Below are positions 20,845 to 29,352 of a stretch of 64,000 nucleotides of DNA, piece after piece; the first letter of the stretch is position 1, and the number at the start of each line of letters is the position of its first letter. The stretch lies in NCBI RefSeq assembly GCF_003119195.2, contig NZ_CP022253.1:2055001-2119000 (forward strand), written 5' to 3'. Source of the DNA: Azospirillum baldaniorum (lineage in GTDB: Bacteria > Pseudomonadota > Alphaproteobacteria > Azospirillales > Azospirillaceae). The position numbers and the translations under genes were made by a program. The notes beneath the pieces were generated by a model. That model did no database searches, was not told the DNA's origin, and worked only from the letters and a program-made list of their open reading frames with translations.

Positions 20845-21765
20845 TCAGGCGCCAGCGCGGCCCTGCGGAAACGGTACGCCGAGCCGCTCCAGCCGCGCCC
20901 GATCCGCAGCGGCCTCCGCCAGCAGCCAGTGCCGAAAGGCGCGGAGCACGCCGCGCCCGCGCCCTTCGGCCGGGGCGGTCAGCACATAGCGGTCGCCGCA
21001 GTGCACCGCCGGTCCGAAGGGGCAGACGAGCCGTCCCGCTTCCAGCGCCTCCAACACCAGCGACGGGCGCCCCAGCGCAATCCCCTGCCCGGCCATGGCC
21101 GCCTGGATCACCATCACCGATTCCGAAAAGCTCAGGCTGCCCGCTCCATCCAGACTTACCCCGCTGCCGGCGCGCCACAGACTCCAGTCCGGCGACGCCT
21201 GATAATGCAGCAGTGTCTGGCGGGACAGGTCGGCCGGGCCGGACAGCCGCTCAGCCAGCGACGGCGCACAGACCGGAAACAGCGGCTCTTCCGACAGAAG
21301 CGCCCCCGCGGGACCGGGATCGCCGCCGCGCACGTAGCGGATCACCGCCCAGCCCGCCTCGGCCTCCGACGCGCGCTCGGTGTTGCCTCCCTCGATGTCC
21401 AGCCGCAGGTCCGGCCGGCCGTCCAGGAAGCGCCCCAGCCGCGGCACCAGCCACAAGGCCGCCCAGGTGCGCGGCGCGGCAACGCGCAACCGCTCCGGCC
21501 CTTGCCCGGCGATGCGGTCCCAACTCTCCTGGACCCGGCCCAGACCGGCGGTGCAGGCTTGCGCGAGGTCGCGCCCGGCGTCGGTCAGAAGAAGCCCCTG
21601 CGGGGTGCGGTCGAACAGACGGACCTTCAGCCGCTTCTCCAGATCGCCCACCTGACGGCTGACCGCTCCATGGGTCAGGCCGAGTTCGTCGGCGGCGCGG
21701 GTCATGCTGCCGTGCCGGGACGCCGCCTCGAAGGCGGCCAGTGCGGTGAAGGGAAGACGCGGCAT
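20845..21765 (-). CDS. LysR-family transcriptional regulator (GcvA-like)
   Basis: The 306-aa protein has an N-terminal winged helix-turn-helix (PFTALAAFEAASRHGSMTRA at 5-24, then GAVSRQVGDLEKRL) and a substrate-binding co-inducer domain from about 90 onward. The PSL.AFEAAARH-type start resembles the GcvA/AmpR branch. The ATG at 21765 opens the conserved helix-turn-helix; the frame continues upstream without family resemblance. It is transcribed away from the GNAT gene at 21887, with 121 bp between the two starts. Regulation of that neighbour or of the GST is plausible. The effector is unknown. Confidence 0.88.
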   Translation of the reverse strand: MPRLPFTALAAFEAASRHGSMTRAADELGLTHGAVSRQVGDLEKRLKVRLFDRTPQGLLLTDAGRDLAQACTAGLGRVQESWDRIAGQGPERLRVAAPRTWAALWLVPRLGRFLDGRPDLRLDIEGGNTERASEAEAGWAVIRYVRGGDPGPAGALLSEEPLFPVCAPSLAERLSGPADLSRQTLLHYQASPDWSLWRAGSGVSLDGAGSLSFSESVMVIQAAMAGQGIALGRPSLVLEALEAGRLVCPFGPAVHCGDRYVLTAPAEGRGRGVLRAFRHWLLAEAAADRARLERLGVPFPQGRAGA

Positions 21766-21886
21766 CGACGGCGCGGTTGGGTTTTGCTGTGAGAATTCCT
21801 CACATCCATGCCCTGCGAAGTCAATTGTGAAGCGGGAGGGCGGCGGGCAGGGTTGGGGCGCGATCAGAACCATCCCGGCACCTCCC

Positions 21887-22414
21887 ATGACGATCCCTTT
21901 GGCAATCACCGACATTCCCGCCCTCAACGACCACCGTCTCCGGGCGGAGCTGGAAGCCCTTCTGGAGGACGCCGTGAACAGCGGCGCCTCGGTCGGTTAC
22001 CATGCCCCGCTGGAACCGCATTGGAAACAGGCGTTCTGGAACGGGGTGGCCGCCCAACTGTCCGGCGGCGCGCACCGGCTGCTGATCGCCCGCGGACCGG
22101 ACGGAGACTTGCTGGGAAGCGTCCAGTTGGCGCTCTGCACCAAGCCGAATGGCGCGCACCGCGCCGAGGTGCAGAAGCTGCTCGTCTTCACCCGCCATCG
22201 GCGGAACGGAGTCGCGCGACGGCTGATGGCGGCGGTGGAGGACACGGCCCGTGGTCTGGGGCGGTCGCTGCTGGTGCTCGACACGTTGAAGGGCGACAGC
22301 GGCGAGCCCTTCTACGAAGCGACGGGCTGGCGTCGCGCCGGGCTGATTCCCGGCTACACGGTGGAAGCGGACGGCGCCTTTCACGACACCGTCCTCTTCT
22401 ACAAAACGCTGTGA
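21887..22414 (+). CDS. GNAT family N-acetyltransferase
   Basis: The 175-aa protein has a single GNAT domain. Key parts are AEVQKLLVFTRHRRNGVARRLM (residues 90-111), whose RRNGVA loop binds acetyl-CoA, then LVLDTLKGDSGEPFYEATGWRRAG and a C-terminal DGAFHDTVLFYKTL. The Q.L.V....R..GV pattern fits small-molecule or antibiotic-type acetyltransferases, but the substrate cannot be named. It diverges from the LysR gene, and its stop faces that of gloA at 6 bp. Confidence 0.85.
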   Translation: MTIPLAITDIPALNDHRLRAELEALLEDAVNSGASVGYHAPLEPHWKQAFWNGVAAQLSGGAHRLLIARGPDGDLLGSVQLALCTKPNGAHRAEVQKLLVFTRHRRNGVARRLMAAVEDTARGLGRSLLVLDTLKGDSGEPFYEATGWRRAGLIPGYTVEADGAFHDTVLFYKTL

Positions 22415-22420
22415 GACCGC

Positions 22421-22816
22421 TTACTTCGTCTCGATCAGCTCGACCTTGTAACCGTCCGGGTCCTCGATGAAGGCGATCACGGTGGTGCCGTGCTTCATCG
22501 GGCCAGGCGGACGCGGAATTTTGACGCCTTCCTTGGCGAGCTGCTCGCAGGTGGCATAGATGTCCGGCACGCCCAGCGCGATGTGGCCGTAGGCGGTGCC
22601 GATGGCGTAGGGCTCGGCCTGGTCCCAGTTGTGGGTCAGTTCCAGGACGGCGGTGTCCTTCTCGTCGCCGTAGCCGACGAAGGCCAGCGTGAAGCGACCG
22701 CCCTCATAATCGTTGCGGCGCAGCAGCTTCATGCCGAGCAGGCGGGTGTAGAAGTCCAGCGACTTCTCCAGATCATAGACCCGGAGCATCGTGTGCAGCA
22801 GGCGGAATTGGCTCAT
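22421..22816 (-). CDS. gloA: Lactoylglutathione lyase (glyoxalase I)
   Basis: It isomerises the methylglyoxal-glutathione hemithioacetal to lactoylglutathione, detoxifying methylglyoxal. The 131-aa VOC-fold protein has metal ligands in the usual places: H8 (RLLHTMLRV), Glu in AVLELTHNW, His in YGHIALGV and Glu in GYKVELIE. The length is that of the Ni(II)-type bacterial enzyme. GGGAGA lies 7 bases before the ATG at 22816. The start overlaps the lpxB stop (ATGA), so it is translationally coupled to lipid A synthesis genes. Confidence 0.93.
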   Translation of the reverse strand: MSQFRLLHTMLRVYDLEKSLDFYTRLLGMKLLRRNDYEGGRFTLAFVGYGDEKDTAVLELTHNWDQAEPYAIGTAYGHIALGVPDIYATCEQLAKEGVKIPRPPGPMKHGTTVIAFIEDPDGYKVELIETK

Positions 22817-24033
22817 GGTCTCGTCTCCCAAGCGGGTTCTTGCGCTCTCGTCTTTTCCGACCTCGTCTTATCCAACCGGCCGGCGGCAACCTCCAGCACG
22901 ACCTGGGCGGCGCGCTCACTGGGCGGCGTTCCGCCCTGCCCCAGCCAGCGCGCCACCTCCGCCACACCGTCGATCTGCGTCGCGCGGGCGGCGGGATCGT
23001 CGAGCAGGCGCCCCAGTTCGGACGCCAGCCGGTCGGGACGGCAGTCCTCCTGAAGCAGTTCCGGCACCAACATGCGGTCGAGCATCAGATTGACCAGATT
23101 GACGTATTTGACCCGGATCAGCCGCCGGTACAAGGCCACCGTCACCGGGTTGAGACGGTAGGCGATCACCGTCGGCAGGCGGGCCAGCGCCAGTTCCAGC
23201 GCCACCGTCCCGGACGCCGCCAGCGCGGCCTCCGCCGCCGCGAAGACATCGTATTTCGGAGCGTCGCCCTCGACGAGGATGGTGCGCAACGGCCACCCCG
23301 CCACCTCCGCCGCCACGCGGTCGCGCACCGTCGCCACGGTCGGCACCACGGCGACCAGCCCCGGATGAGACGGCAGCAAGCTTTCCAGCGTGGCGCGGAA
23401 GTCGGGAAGCAGGCGCGACACCTCGCCCTTCCGGCTTCCTGGCAGGACGGCGACGACCCGCGCATCCGCTGCCAGCCCATGGGTCTCGCGGAAGCGCTGC
23501 GCGTCGCCATGCCCGGCGCCGCTCTCCACCACCGAATGGCCGACGAAGGTGCAGGGAAGCCCCTCCTTCTCGAAATAGGGCGGCTCGAAGGGCAGGATGG
23601 CCAGCAGATGATCGTAGATCGCCGCGTACTTGGCGGCGCGCTTCGGCTTCCACGCCCAGACAGTGGGCGCCACATAGTGGATGAGCGGAATGTCCGGCGC
23701 CTGCGCCTTGACCCGCTTGGACACCCGCACGGTGAAGCCCGGCGAATCGATGCCCACCACCGCGTCAGGCCGCAGCCGCAGAATCTCGGCAACCGTCTGG
23801 TCGATGCGGCGCAGCAGGTTCGGCAGATGGGGCAGCAGTTCGAACACGCCGAACAGAGTCAGCTCGCCCATCGGGAACAGGCTCTCCAGCCCCTCCGCGA
23901 CCATCTTCTCGCCGCCGATGCCGGCGAAGCGCACCCGCCCGCCGGTCAGCCGTTTGCAAGCGGCCATCAGCCGCGCGCCCAGCGCGTCGCCGGAGGGCTC
24001 CCCGGCGATCAGGAAAATCAACGGATCGCTCAC
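22813..24033 (-). CDS. lpxB: Lipid-A-disaccharide synthase
   Basis: It joins UDP-2,3-diacylglucosamine and lipid X to give the lipid A disaccharide at the inner membrane. The 406-aa GT19 protein has the N-terminal IAGEPSGDALGARLM motif, the VGIDSPGFTVRV segment, HYVAPTVWAWKPKRA and the C-terminal GTVALELALARLPTVIAYRLNP (residues about 294-315, UDP-binding). The start is GTG at 24033, overlapping the lpxI stop (GTGA), and there is no good ATG alternative. The stop overlaps gloA. Confidence 0.95.
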   Translation of the reverse strand: MSDPLIFLIAGEPSGDALGARLMAACKRLTGGRVRFAGIGGEKMVAEGLESLFPMGELTLFGVFELLPHLPNLLRRIDQTVAEILRLRPDAVVGIDSPGFTVRVSKRVKAQAPDIPLIHYVAPTVWAWKPKRAAKYAAIYDHLLAILPFEPPYFEKEGLPCTFVGHSVVESGAGHGDAQRFRETHGLAADARVVAVLPGSRKGEVSRLLPDFRATLESLLPSHPGLVAVVPTVATVRDRVAAEVAGWPLRTILVEGDAPKYDVFAAAEAALAASGTVALELALARLPTVIAYRLNPVTVALYRRLIRVKYVNLVNLMLDRMLVPELLQEDCRPDRLASELGRLLDDPAARATQIDGVAEVARWLGQGGTPPSERAAQVVLEVAAGRLDKTRSEKTRAQEPAWETRP

Positions 24034-24872
24034 GACCGGGTCTCCGACGCAACGGTGATGCCGACGACGAACAGACCCAGCCGGTCGGCGGCCTCGGCCA
24101 CCGCGGCACGGTCCACCAGCAGGCTGCCGCCCGCCTCGACGGCAATGCCGCGCAGACCGGCGCGGGCGGCGTTCTCCACCGTCGTCACTCCCATGGTGGG
24201 CAGGTCGAGGCGTCGGTCCTGCTGCGGCTTCTTCACCTTGACCAGCACGCCGCCCGGTCCAGGACGCGCCAGCCCGGCGCAGCGGGCCAGCATGGCGTCG
24301 GTGCCCTCGATGGCTTCCACGGCGATCACGATCCCCTGCTGGACCACGGCGCCTTGTCCGACGTCGAGCGCACCGAGCGTGCGGGCAACCTCGACCGCGC
24401 GGGCAATGTCGCGTTCGGCCTCGGCGTCCGGCCGCAGCCGCCCCACCGGCCCCACCGGAGTGAGAAGCTCGCCGAGGAGGTCGTGCAGGCCGACCACGCG
24501 GAACCCCTCCCCTTCGAGTTCGCGCGCGACGGAGCGCAGCAGCCCGTCGTCGCCCAGCGCTCGGGTGCCGACCTTGGCGAGGAACTTGGTGGTGTACCAG
24601 TCGGGAAGAAGCTCGGTGAAGGACGGCCGACGCACTGGTCCAGCGAAGACCAGTTCCCCGACCTTTTCCTTCTTCAACCGGTCGATGATGCTGCCGGCGG
24701 CGCCGAAGCGGCTCCACAGATGGGGGAGTCCCTCGACGGTGGCTGGGTCGGTGTGGCCGTCGAAGGCGACGACGAAGACCTCGCGCCCCTGGCCGCGCAC
24801 CGCGGCGGCGATGCGGGCCGGCAAGGTGCCGCCGCCCGCCAGGATGCCGAGCTTGGGAAGAGGCTGCGACAT
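24030..24872 (-). CDS. lpxI: UDP-2,3-diacylglucosamine pyrophosphatase LpxI
   Basis: It hydrolyses UDP-2,3-diacylglucosamine to lipid X and UMP. It is the alphaproteobacterial replacement for LpxH. The 280-aa DUF1009-type protein begins LGILAGGGTLPARIA and contains DGHTDPA, the conserved GLHDLLGELLTPVGPVGR segment and, in the C-terminal half, VVQQGIVIAVEAIEGTDAML, KVKKPQQDRRLDLPTMGVTT and VEAGGSLLVDRA. It overlaps lpxB by 4 bp. A terminator-like hairpin separates it from lpxA upstream. Confidence 0.94.
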   Translation of the reverse strand: MSQPLPKLGILAGGGTLPARIAAAVRGQGREVFVVAFDGHTDPATVEGLPHLWSRFGAAGSIIDRLKKEKVGELVFAGPVRRPSFTELLPDWYTTKFLAKVGTRALGDDGLLRSVARELEGEGFRVVGLHDLLGELLTPVGPVGRLRPDAEAERDIARAVEVARTLGALDVGQGAVVQQGIVIAVEAIEGTDAMLARCAGLARPGPGGVLVKVKKPQQDRRLDLPTMGVTTVENAARAGLRGIAVEAGGSLLVDRAAVAEAADRLGLFVVGITVASETRS

Positions 24873-24901
24873 GGCCGGGACTCTCCCAGGAAACGGAACG
24901 T

Positions 24902-24926
24902 AAAAAGAGGGGCGTGAAGGCCCCTC
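24902..24926 (-). terminator. Intra-operon terminator at the end of lpxA
   Basis: On the minus strand GAGGGGC-CTTCAC-GCCCCTC (7-bp stem, 6-nt loop) is followed at once by TTTTT. The stem overlaps the lpxA stop codon (24927-24925), and the T-run ends 30 bp before the lpxI start. It may attenuate transcription between fabZ-lpxA and lpxI-lpxB-gloA. Confidence 0.65.
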
Positions 24927-25713
24927 AGCCCTCGCGCGGCTGGCAGAGCGACCGCGAGGCGCGCGCGAAAGTCAGCACGTCGGCGACCAGCGTCTGCTGC
25001 CCCATGTCGCGCCCGACCTCCTCCATGCGCTCGGCGAAGGTGCCTTCGTTGCCGAACAGCAGGCGATAGGCGGCGCGCAGGGCGTGGATCTCGTCCTTCT
25101 GGAAGCCGCGACGCTCCAGCCCGACGAGGTTCAGGCCGGCCAGACGCGCCCGGTCGCCCATGACGAGGCCATAGGGGATCACGTCCTTCTCGACGCCGGA
25201 CATGCCGCCGATCATGGCGTGCGACCCGATGCGGACGAACTGGCGGACCGCCGACAGCCCACCGATGGTCACGAAATCGCCCAGATGGACATGGCCGGCC
25301 AGCGTGGCGTTGTTCGCCAGGACCGCGTGGTCGCCGACGACGCAATCGTGGGCGATGTGGACGCCGACCATGAACAAGCCGTTGTCGCCGACCCGCGTGA
25401 CCATGCCGCCGCCCTCGGTGCCGGGGCTCATGGTGACATGCTCGCGGATCTGGTTGTTGCGCCCGATGACCAGTTCGGACGGCTCGCCCTTGAATTTGAG
25501 GTCCTGCGGGCGGTGGCCGATGGACGCGAAGGGGTAGATGACCGAGTCCTCGCCGATGCGCGTGCGGCCTTCGACCACCACATGGGAGGTCAGCCGCACA
25601 CGGTCGCCGAGCTGGACATCCGGTCCAACCACACAGAAGGGACCGATGGAAACGTCTTCGCCCAGCCTGGCGGCCGGATCGACGACCGCCGTCGGGTGAA
25701 TGGAAACGCTCAT
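24925..25713 (-). CDS. lpxA: Acyl-ACP--UDP-N-acetylglucosamine O-acyltransferase
   Basis: It catalyses the first step of lipid A synthesis. The 262-aa protein is a left-handed beta helix made of hexapeptide repeats ([20 protein letters not shown] onward) with the catalytic His in [16 protein letters not shown]-terminal helical region includes [18 protein letters not shown]. The ATG at 25713 overlaps the fabZ stop (ATGA). It is followed by a hairpin over its own stop codon. Confidence 0.96.
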   Translation of the reverse strand: MSVSIHPTAVVDPAARLGEDVSIGPFCVVGPDVQLGDRVRLTSHVVVEGRTRIGEDSVIYPFASIGHRPQDLKFKGEPSELVIGRNNQIREHVTMSPGTEGGGMVTRVGDNGLFMVGVHIAHDCVVGDHAVLANNATLAGHVHLGDFVTIGGLSAVRQFVRIGSHAMIGGMSGVEKDVIPYGLVMGDRARLAGLNLVGLERRGFQKDEIHALRAAYRLLFGNEGTFAERMEEVGRDMGQQTLVADVLTFARASRSLCQPREG

Positions 25714-26180
25714 TTCTCGTCCAGGATCATGGCGGAATAGACGGCTTCGGCGACCAGGACACCGTTGACCTTGGCCTCGCCCTTGAACTTCCACACGTTG
25801 GCGCGCTGGCGCTGCTTGCTCACATGGATGTGGATGGTGTCGCCGGGAGTGACCGGGCGGCGGAAACGCGCCTCGTCCACGGTCATGAAGTAGACCAGCT
25901 TGCCCTCGGACTCCTTGCCCAGCGTGGCGACCACCAGCACGGCGGAGGTCTGCGCCATCGCCTCGATGATCATCACGCCCGGCATCACCGGCCGCGATGG
26001 GAAGTGCCCCTGGAAGAACGGCTCGTTGATGGTGACGTTCTTCACGCCGGTGGCGCTTTCGCCCAGGGTGATGTCGATCACCCGGTCGATCATCAGGATC
26101 GGATAGCGATGCGGGATCATTTCCATGATCCGCATGATGTCGAGGTCGGCTATCTTCTTGTTGTCCGCCGTCACATCCAT
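25710..26180 (-). CDS. fabZ: 3-hydroxyacyl-ACP dehydratase
   Basis: It dehydrates 3-hydroxyacyl-ACP in fatty acid elongation and competes with LpxA for 3-hydroxyacyl-ACP. The 156-aa hotdog-fold protein has the N-terminal [13 protein letters not shown] motif and the catalytic pair H59 (FFQGHFP) and E73 ([11 protein letters not shown]). It normally follows lpxD in this gene order, but here no lpxD is present upstream. The 140 bp before the start must hold a promoter, since the skp terminator lies at 26321-26362. Confidence 0.95.
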   Translation of the reverse strand: MDVTADNKKIADLDIMRIMEMIPHRYPILMIDRVIDITLGESATGVKNVTINEPFFQGHFPSRPVMPGVMIIEAMAQTSAVLVVATLGKESEGKLVYFMTVDEARFRRPVTPGDTIHIHVSKQRQRANVWKFKGEAKVNGVLVAEAVYSAMILDEK

Positions 26181-26320
26181 GGTCCGGCCGCCCGCCTTTC
26201 AAAATCCACGAGAACGCCCCGCGCCGCGCCTGCGGCGGCCCGGGACGAAGCCCCTTGTGCCCCATTTCCGGGGATTTGGCAATCCCGACGCCGACAGCTT
26301 TCCGGCTCCGCCCTTTGCGC

Positions 26321-26362
26321 AAAGAAAAAGCCGCCACGCCTCCCTGCGGAAGCGTGGCGGCT
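26321..26362 (-). terminator. Rho-independent terminator after ompH/skp
   Basis: An 11-bp perfect stem (AGCCGCCACGC/GCGTGGCGGCT, bases 26329-26339 and 26352-26362) has a 12-nt loop. On the minus strand it is followed by TTTTTCTTT. It is the best terminator in the window and separates the bamA-skp genes from fabZ-lpxA. Confidence 0.9.
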
Positions 26363-26376
26363 CGTTCCGACGCGCC

Positions 26377-26955
26377 TTACTGCTTGGGAACGGTCAGCGC
26401 GACCTGGGGCAGCTTCTTGTTCACCCGCTCCAGCACCACGTCGGTGACGTCGAGCTGGGTGTCGACCAGGACGAACTGCTGGCGGGCGAGGACCAGGTTG
26501 GCGCCGCGCTCGCGCGCGACGTCGGCCACGATCTCCACCATGTTCTTGTGGACGACGGCCATCGCCTCGTTCAGCGCGTTTTCCAGGGCGCGCTTGCGGC
26601 TCTGCACCGTCTTCTGGACCTCGCCGACCTGCTTCTCGAAGTCGCGGCGCTTGTTGGCCAGCGCGTCCGGAGCCAGCACGGTCTGCTGCTTGCGCAATTC
26701 CTCCTCGGACTTGCGCAGCTTGTCCTCCAGCGAGGCGATTTCCTTCTGGTAGGTCTCGCGCAGCGATTCGAAGGACTTCGAGACGCCCTTGGAGGCGTTC
26801 GACTCCTGCATGATCTTCTGGACGTCGACCACCGCGATGACCGGCGCCTTGAGGTTGTCGGTCGGCTTGTCCTGGGCGAAGGACGGCGTCGCCATCGCGA
26901 CGCCCGCCAACACCGCACCGGCGGCGACCAGCGCCCTGAGCTTGCTGAACTGCAT
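26377..26955 (-). CDS. skp: Periplasmic chaperone OmpH/Skp family
   Basis: It carries unfolded outer-membrane proteins through the periplasm to BamA. The 192-aa protein has a signal peptide (cleavage about A27, PSFA before QDK), then IAVVDVQKIMQESNASK and a long charged coiled-coil arm (about 60-140, KEIASLEDKLRKSEEELRKQ). A C-terminal beta part (LVLARQQFVLVDTQLDVTDVV) completes it. This is the normal Skp layout. The start at 26955 lies 1 bp after the bamA stop codon, so the two are coupled. Confidence 0.92.
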   Translation of the reverse strand: MQFSKLRALVAAGAVLAGVAMATPSFAQDKPTDNLKAPVIAVVDVQKIMQESNASKGVSKSFESLRETYQKEIASLEDKLRKSEEELRKQQTVLAPDALANKRRDFEKQVGEVQKTVQSRKRALENALNEAMAVVHKNMVEIVADVARERGANLVLARQQFVLVDTQLDVTDVVLERVNKKLPQVALTVPKQ

Positions 26956-26956
26956 G

Positions 26957-29323
26957 TTAGAACCTGGTTCCAAAGCTGAAGCGGAAGATCTCTTTCTTGT
27001 CGTAATCTTCCTTGAGAATCGGGACCGCAAAGTCAAGGCGGATCGGCCCGAAGGGCGAGCGCCAGGACAAGCCGGTGCCGACCGACAGGCGGACCGATTC
27101 GTCGTCGGGGACGAGCGGATCGTTGATGTCGACCTTGCCCAGCGTGCCGACGTCGGAGAAGGCGTGGCCCTTCAGCCCGAACTCCTCGGGCAGGCCGACC
27201 GGGAAGCTCATCTCCACCGACCCGCGGTAATAGCGGGTGCCGCCCAGGGCGTCACCGGTGCGCAGGTCGCGCGGGCCGATGCCGGCGGTGTTGAAGCCGC
27301 GCAGCGTGTCGCCGCCCAGGAAGAAGCGGTCGGACAGGAAGACGTCCTTGCCGATGCCGACGATGTAGCCGATTTCACCCGTGGTGCTGAGCACCCAGCT
27401 TTCGTCGAACAGCGGCAGATAATAGCCGGCGCCGAGGCGGTTGCGCAGGAAGCGCGCGTTGCCGCCCAAGCCGGCGAAATCGTTCGTCAGGCGGACGTAG
27501 TAGCCTTCCGTCGGGTTGAGGCGGCTGTTGCGGCGGTCGTAGGTCAGCTCCTGTCCGATCAGCGACGTCGTGCGCGCGCCCTTCTGGTCCTGAATGTACT
27601 GGGACGCCGAGCTGGGAACGCTGGTGATGTCGGTGTTCTGGAGCTGGTAGTAGACGCGCTGGCGCAGGTTCTCCGTCAGCGGATAGCCCATGCGCAGGGC
27701 CATGCCGGTGCTCTTCTCGTCGAAGGAGCTTTCGTCCTGATAGTCGCGGGTGATGCGGAACAGGTCGAAACCGGCGGACAGGTCGCGGTCGAGGAAGTAC
27801 GGCTCGGTGAAGGAGACGTCGTATTCCTGGCGGCTGCCCGACACGGTGGCGCCGAAGCGCAGATCCTGGCCGCGGCCCAGCAGGTTGCGCTCGCGGATCG
27901 AGAAGTCGGCCAGCGGACCGTCCGAGGTCGAGTAGCCGGCGCCGATGGAGATTTCACCGGTGGACTGCTCGGTCACCTCGACGTTCATCACGGTGCGATC
28001 GGGCGCCGAGCCTTCCGCGGTGGTGATGTTGACGCGCTCGAAATAGCCCAGATCCTTGATGCGCTGCTCGGAGCGGCGCAGCTTGGTCGTGCTGAACGGG
28101 TCGCCTTCGGACAGCAGCATCTCGCGCCGGACCACCTTGTCCAGCGTGCGGACGTTGCCGGTCACGTCGATGCGCTCCACGAAGACGCGCGGCCCCTCGA
28201 CGATGTCGTAGACGATGTCGATGGTCTGGTTGTCACGGTTGCGCGAAATCCGCGGCCGGACGTCCACGAAGGCGTATTGCAGGTCGCCGACCGCGTTGGA
28301 CAGCTTGGTGATGGTGTTCTCCACCTCCTGCGCGTTGTACCAGTCGCCCTCGCGCGTGGTCAGCACGCTGCGCAGTTGCTCCGGGTCCAACGCCTTCAGA
28401 GAGGTGCTGATGTCCATTTTGCCGAACTTGTAGCGCTCGCCCTCGTCCACCGTGAAGGTGATGACGAAGTCCTCGCGGTCCGGCGTCAGCTCCGCCACGG
28501 CGGAGACGACGCGGAAGTCGGCGTAACCTTCCTTGAGGTAATAGCGGCGCAGCAGGTCGCGGTCGTAGTTCAGGCGGTCCGGATCGTAGTTGTCGTCCGA
28601 CGTCATGAAGCGCCACCAAGCGCTTTCCCGCGTCTGGATCGCCTCGCGCAGCGTCCCGTCGGAGAACTTCTCGTTGCCGATGAAGGTGATGCTGCGCACG
28701 CCGGTGCGCACACCCTCGTTGATCTCGAACACCAGATCGACGCGGTTCTGGTCGAGCTGGATGATCTTCGGCTCGACGGTCGCGGCGAAGCGGCCCTGGC
28801 GGCGGTAGATGTCCAGGATGCGCTGCACGTCGCTCTGGACGCGCGTGCGGGTGTAGACGACGCGGGGACGGAGCTGGATTTCCTTTTCCAGATTCTCCTT
28901 CTCGATGCGCCGGTTCCCCTCGAAGGCGATGCGGTTGATGATCGGGTTTTCCGCCACCTGCACCACCAGCGCGTCGCCGTCGCGCTTCAGCACGACGTCG
29001 GCGAACAGGCCCGTGTTGAACAGGGCCTTCAGCGACTGGTCGATGCGGTCGGGATCGAAGGGATCGCCGGGCGCCACCGCGAGGTAGGAGCGGACCGTCG
29101 TCGGCTCGATGCGCTGGACGCCCTCCACCCGGATGTCCCGGATGGTGCCGCCCGAGAACATCTGCGCCACCAGCGTCCCATCGCCAAAGGCGGCGGATTT
29201 CGCCGCCCCCGGATTGGGCGCGCCCGCCTGGGCCCAGGCTGCGTGGGAAAGGGCAAGAGAAACCGTCGTCATGGCGCAACCGGCCATCAGGCCGAACGCC
29301 AGAACCCTGCTCGACACCCGCAA
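26957..29323 (-). CDS. bamA: Outer-membrane protein assembly factor BamA
   Basis: This central Omp85 component inserts beta-barrel proteins into the outer membrane. The 788-aa protein has a signal peptide (about 1-31, ending SHAAWAQ) and five POTRA domains (about 60-420, starting IRDIRVEGVQRIEP and ending near VMNVEVTEQSTG). The C-terminal barrel has the conserved RGF motif (LRGFNTAGIGPRD). The last residue is F, as required for barrel recognition. It sits in the usual rseP-bamA-skp order. Confidence 0.96.
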   Translation of the reverse strand: MRVSSRVLAFGLMAGCAMTTVSLALSHAAWAQAGAPNPGAAKSAAFGDGTLVAQMFSGGTIRDIRVEGVQRIEPTTVRSYLAVAPGDPFDPDRIDQSLKALFNTGLFADVVLKRDGDALVVQVAENPIINRIAFEGNRRIEKENLEKEIQLRPRVVYTRTRVQSDVQRILDIYRRQGRFAATVEPKIIQLDQNRVDLVFEINEGVRTGVRSITFIGNEKFSDGTLREAIQTRESAWWRFMTSDDNYDPDRLNYDRDLLRRYYLKEGYADFRVVSAVAELTPDREDFVITFTVDEGERYKFGKMDISTSLKALDPEQLRSVLTTREGDWYNAQEVENTITKLSNAVGDLQYAFVDVRPRISRNRDNQTIDIVYDIVEGPRVFVERIDVTGNVRTLDKVVRREMLLSEGDPFSTTKLRRSEQRIKDLGYFERVNITTAEGSAPDRTVMNVEVTEQSTGEISIGAGYSTSDGPLADFSIRERNLLGRGQDLRFGATVSGSRQEYDVSFTEPYFLDRDLSAGFDLFRITRDYQDESSFDEKSTGMALRMGYPLTENLRQRVYYQLQNTDITSVPSSASQYIQDQKGARTTSLIGQELTYDRRNSRLNPTEGYYVRLTNDFAGLGGNARFLRNRLGAGYYLPLFDESWVLSTTGEIGYIVGIGKDVFLSDRFFLGGDTLRGFNTAGIGPRDLRTGDALGGTRYYRGSVEMSFPVGLPEEFGLKGHAFSDVGTLGKVDINDPLVPDDESVRLSVGTGLSWRSPFGPIRLDFAVPILKEDYDKKEIFRFSFGTRF

Positions 29324-29352
29324 AGCTCGCTCCCTGGCTTTGGGGGCATCCC

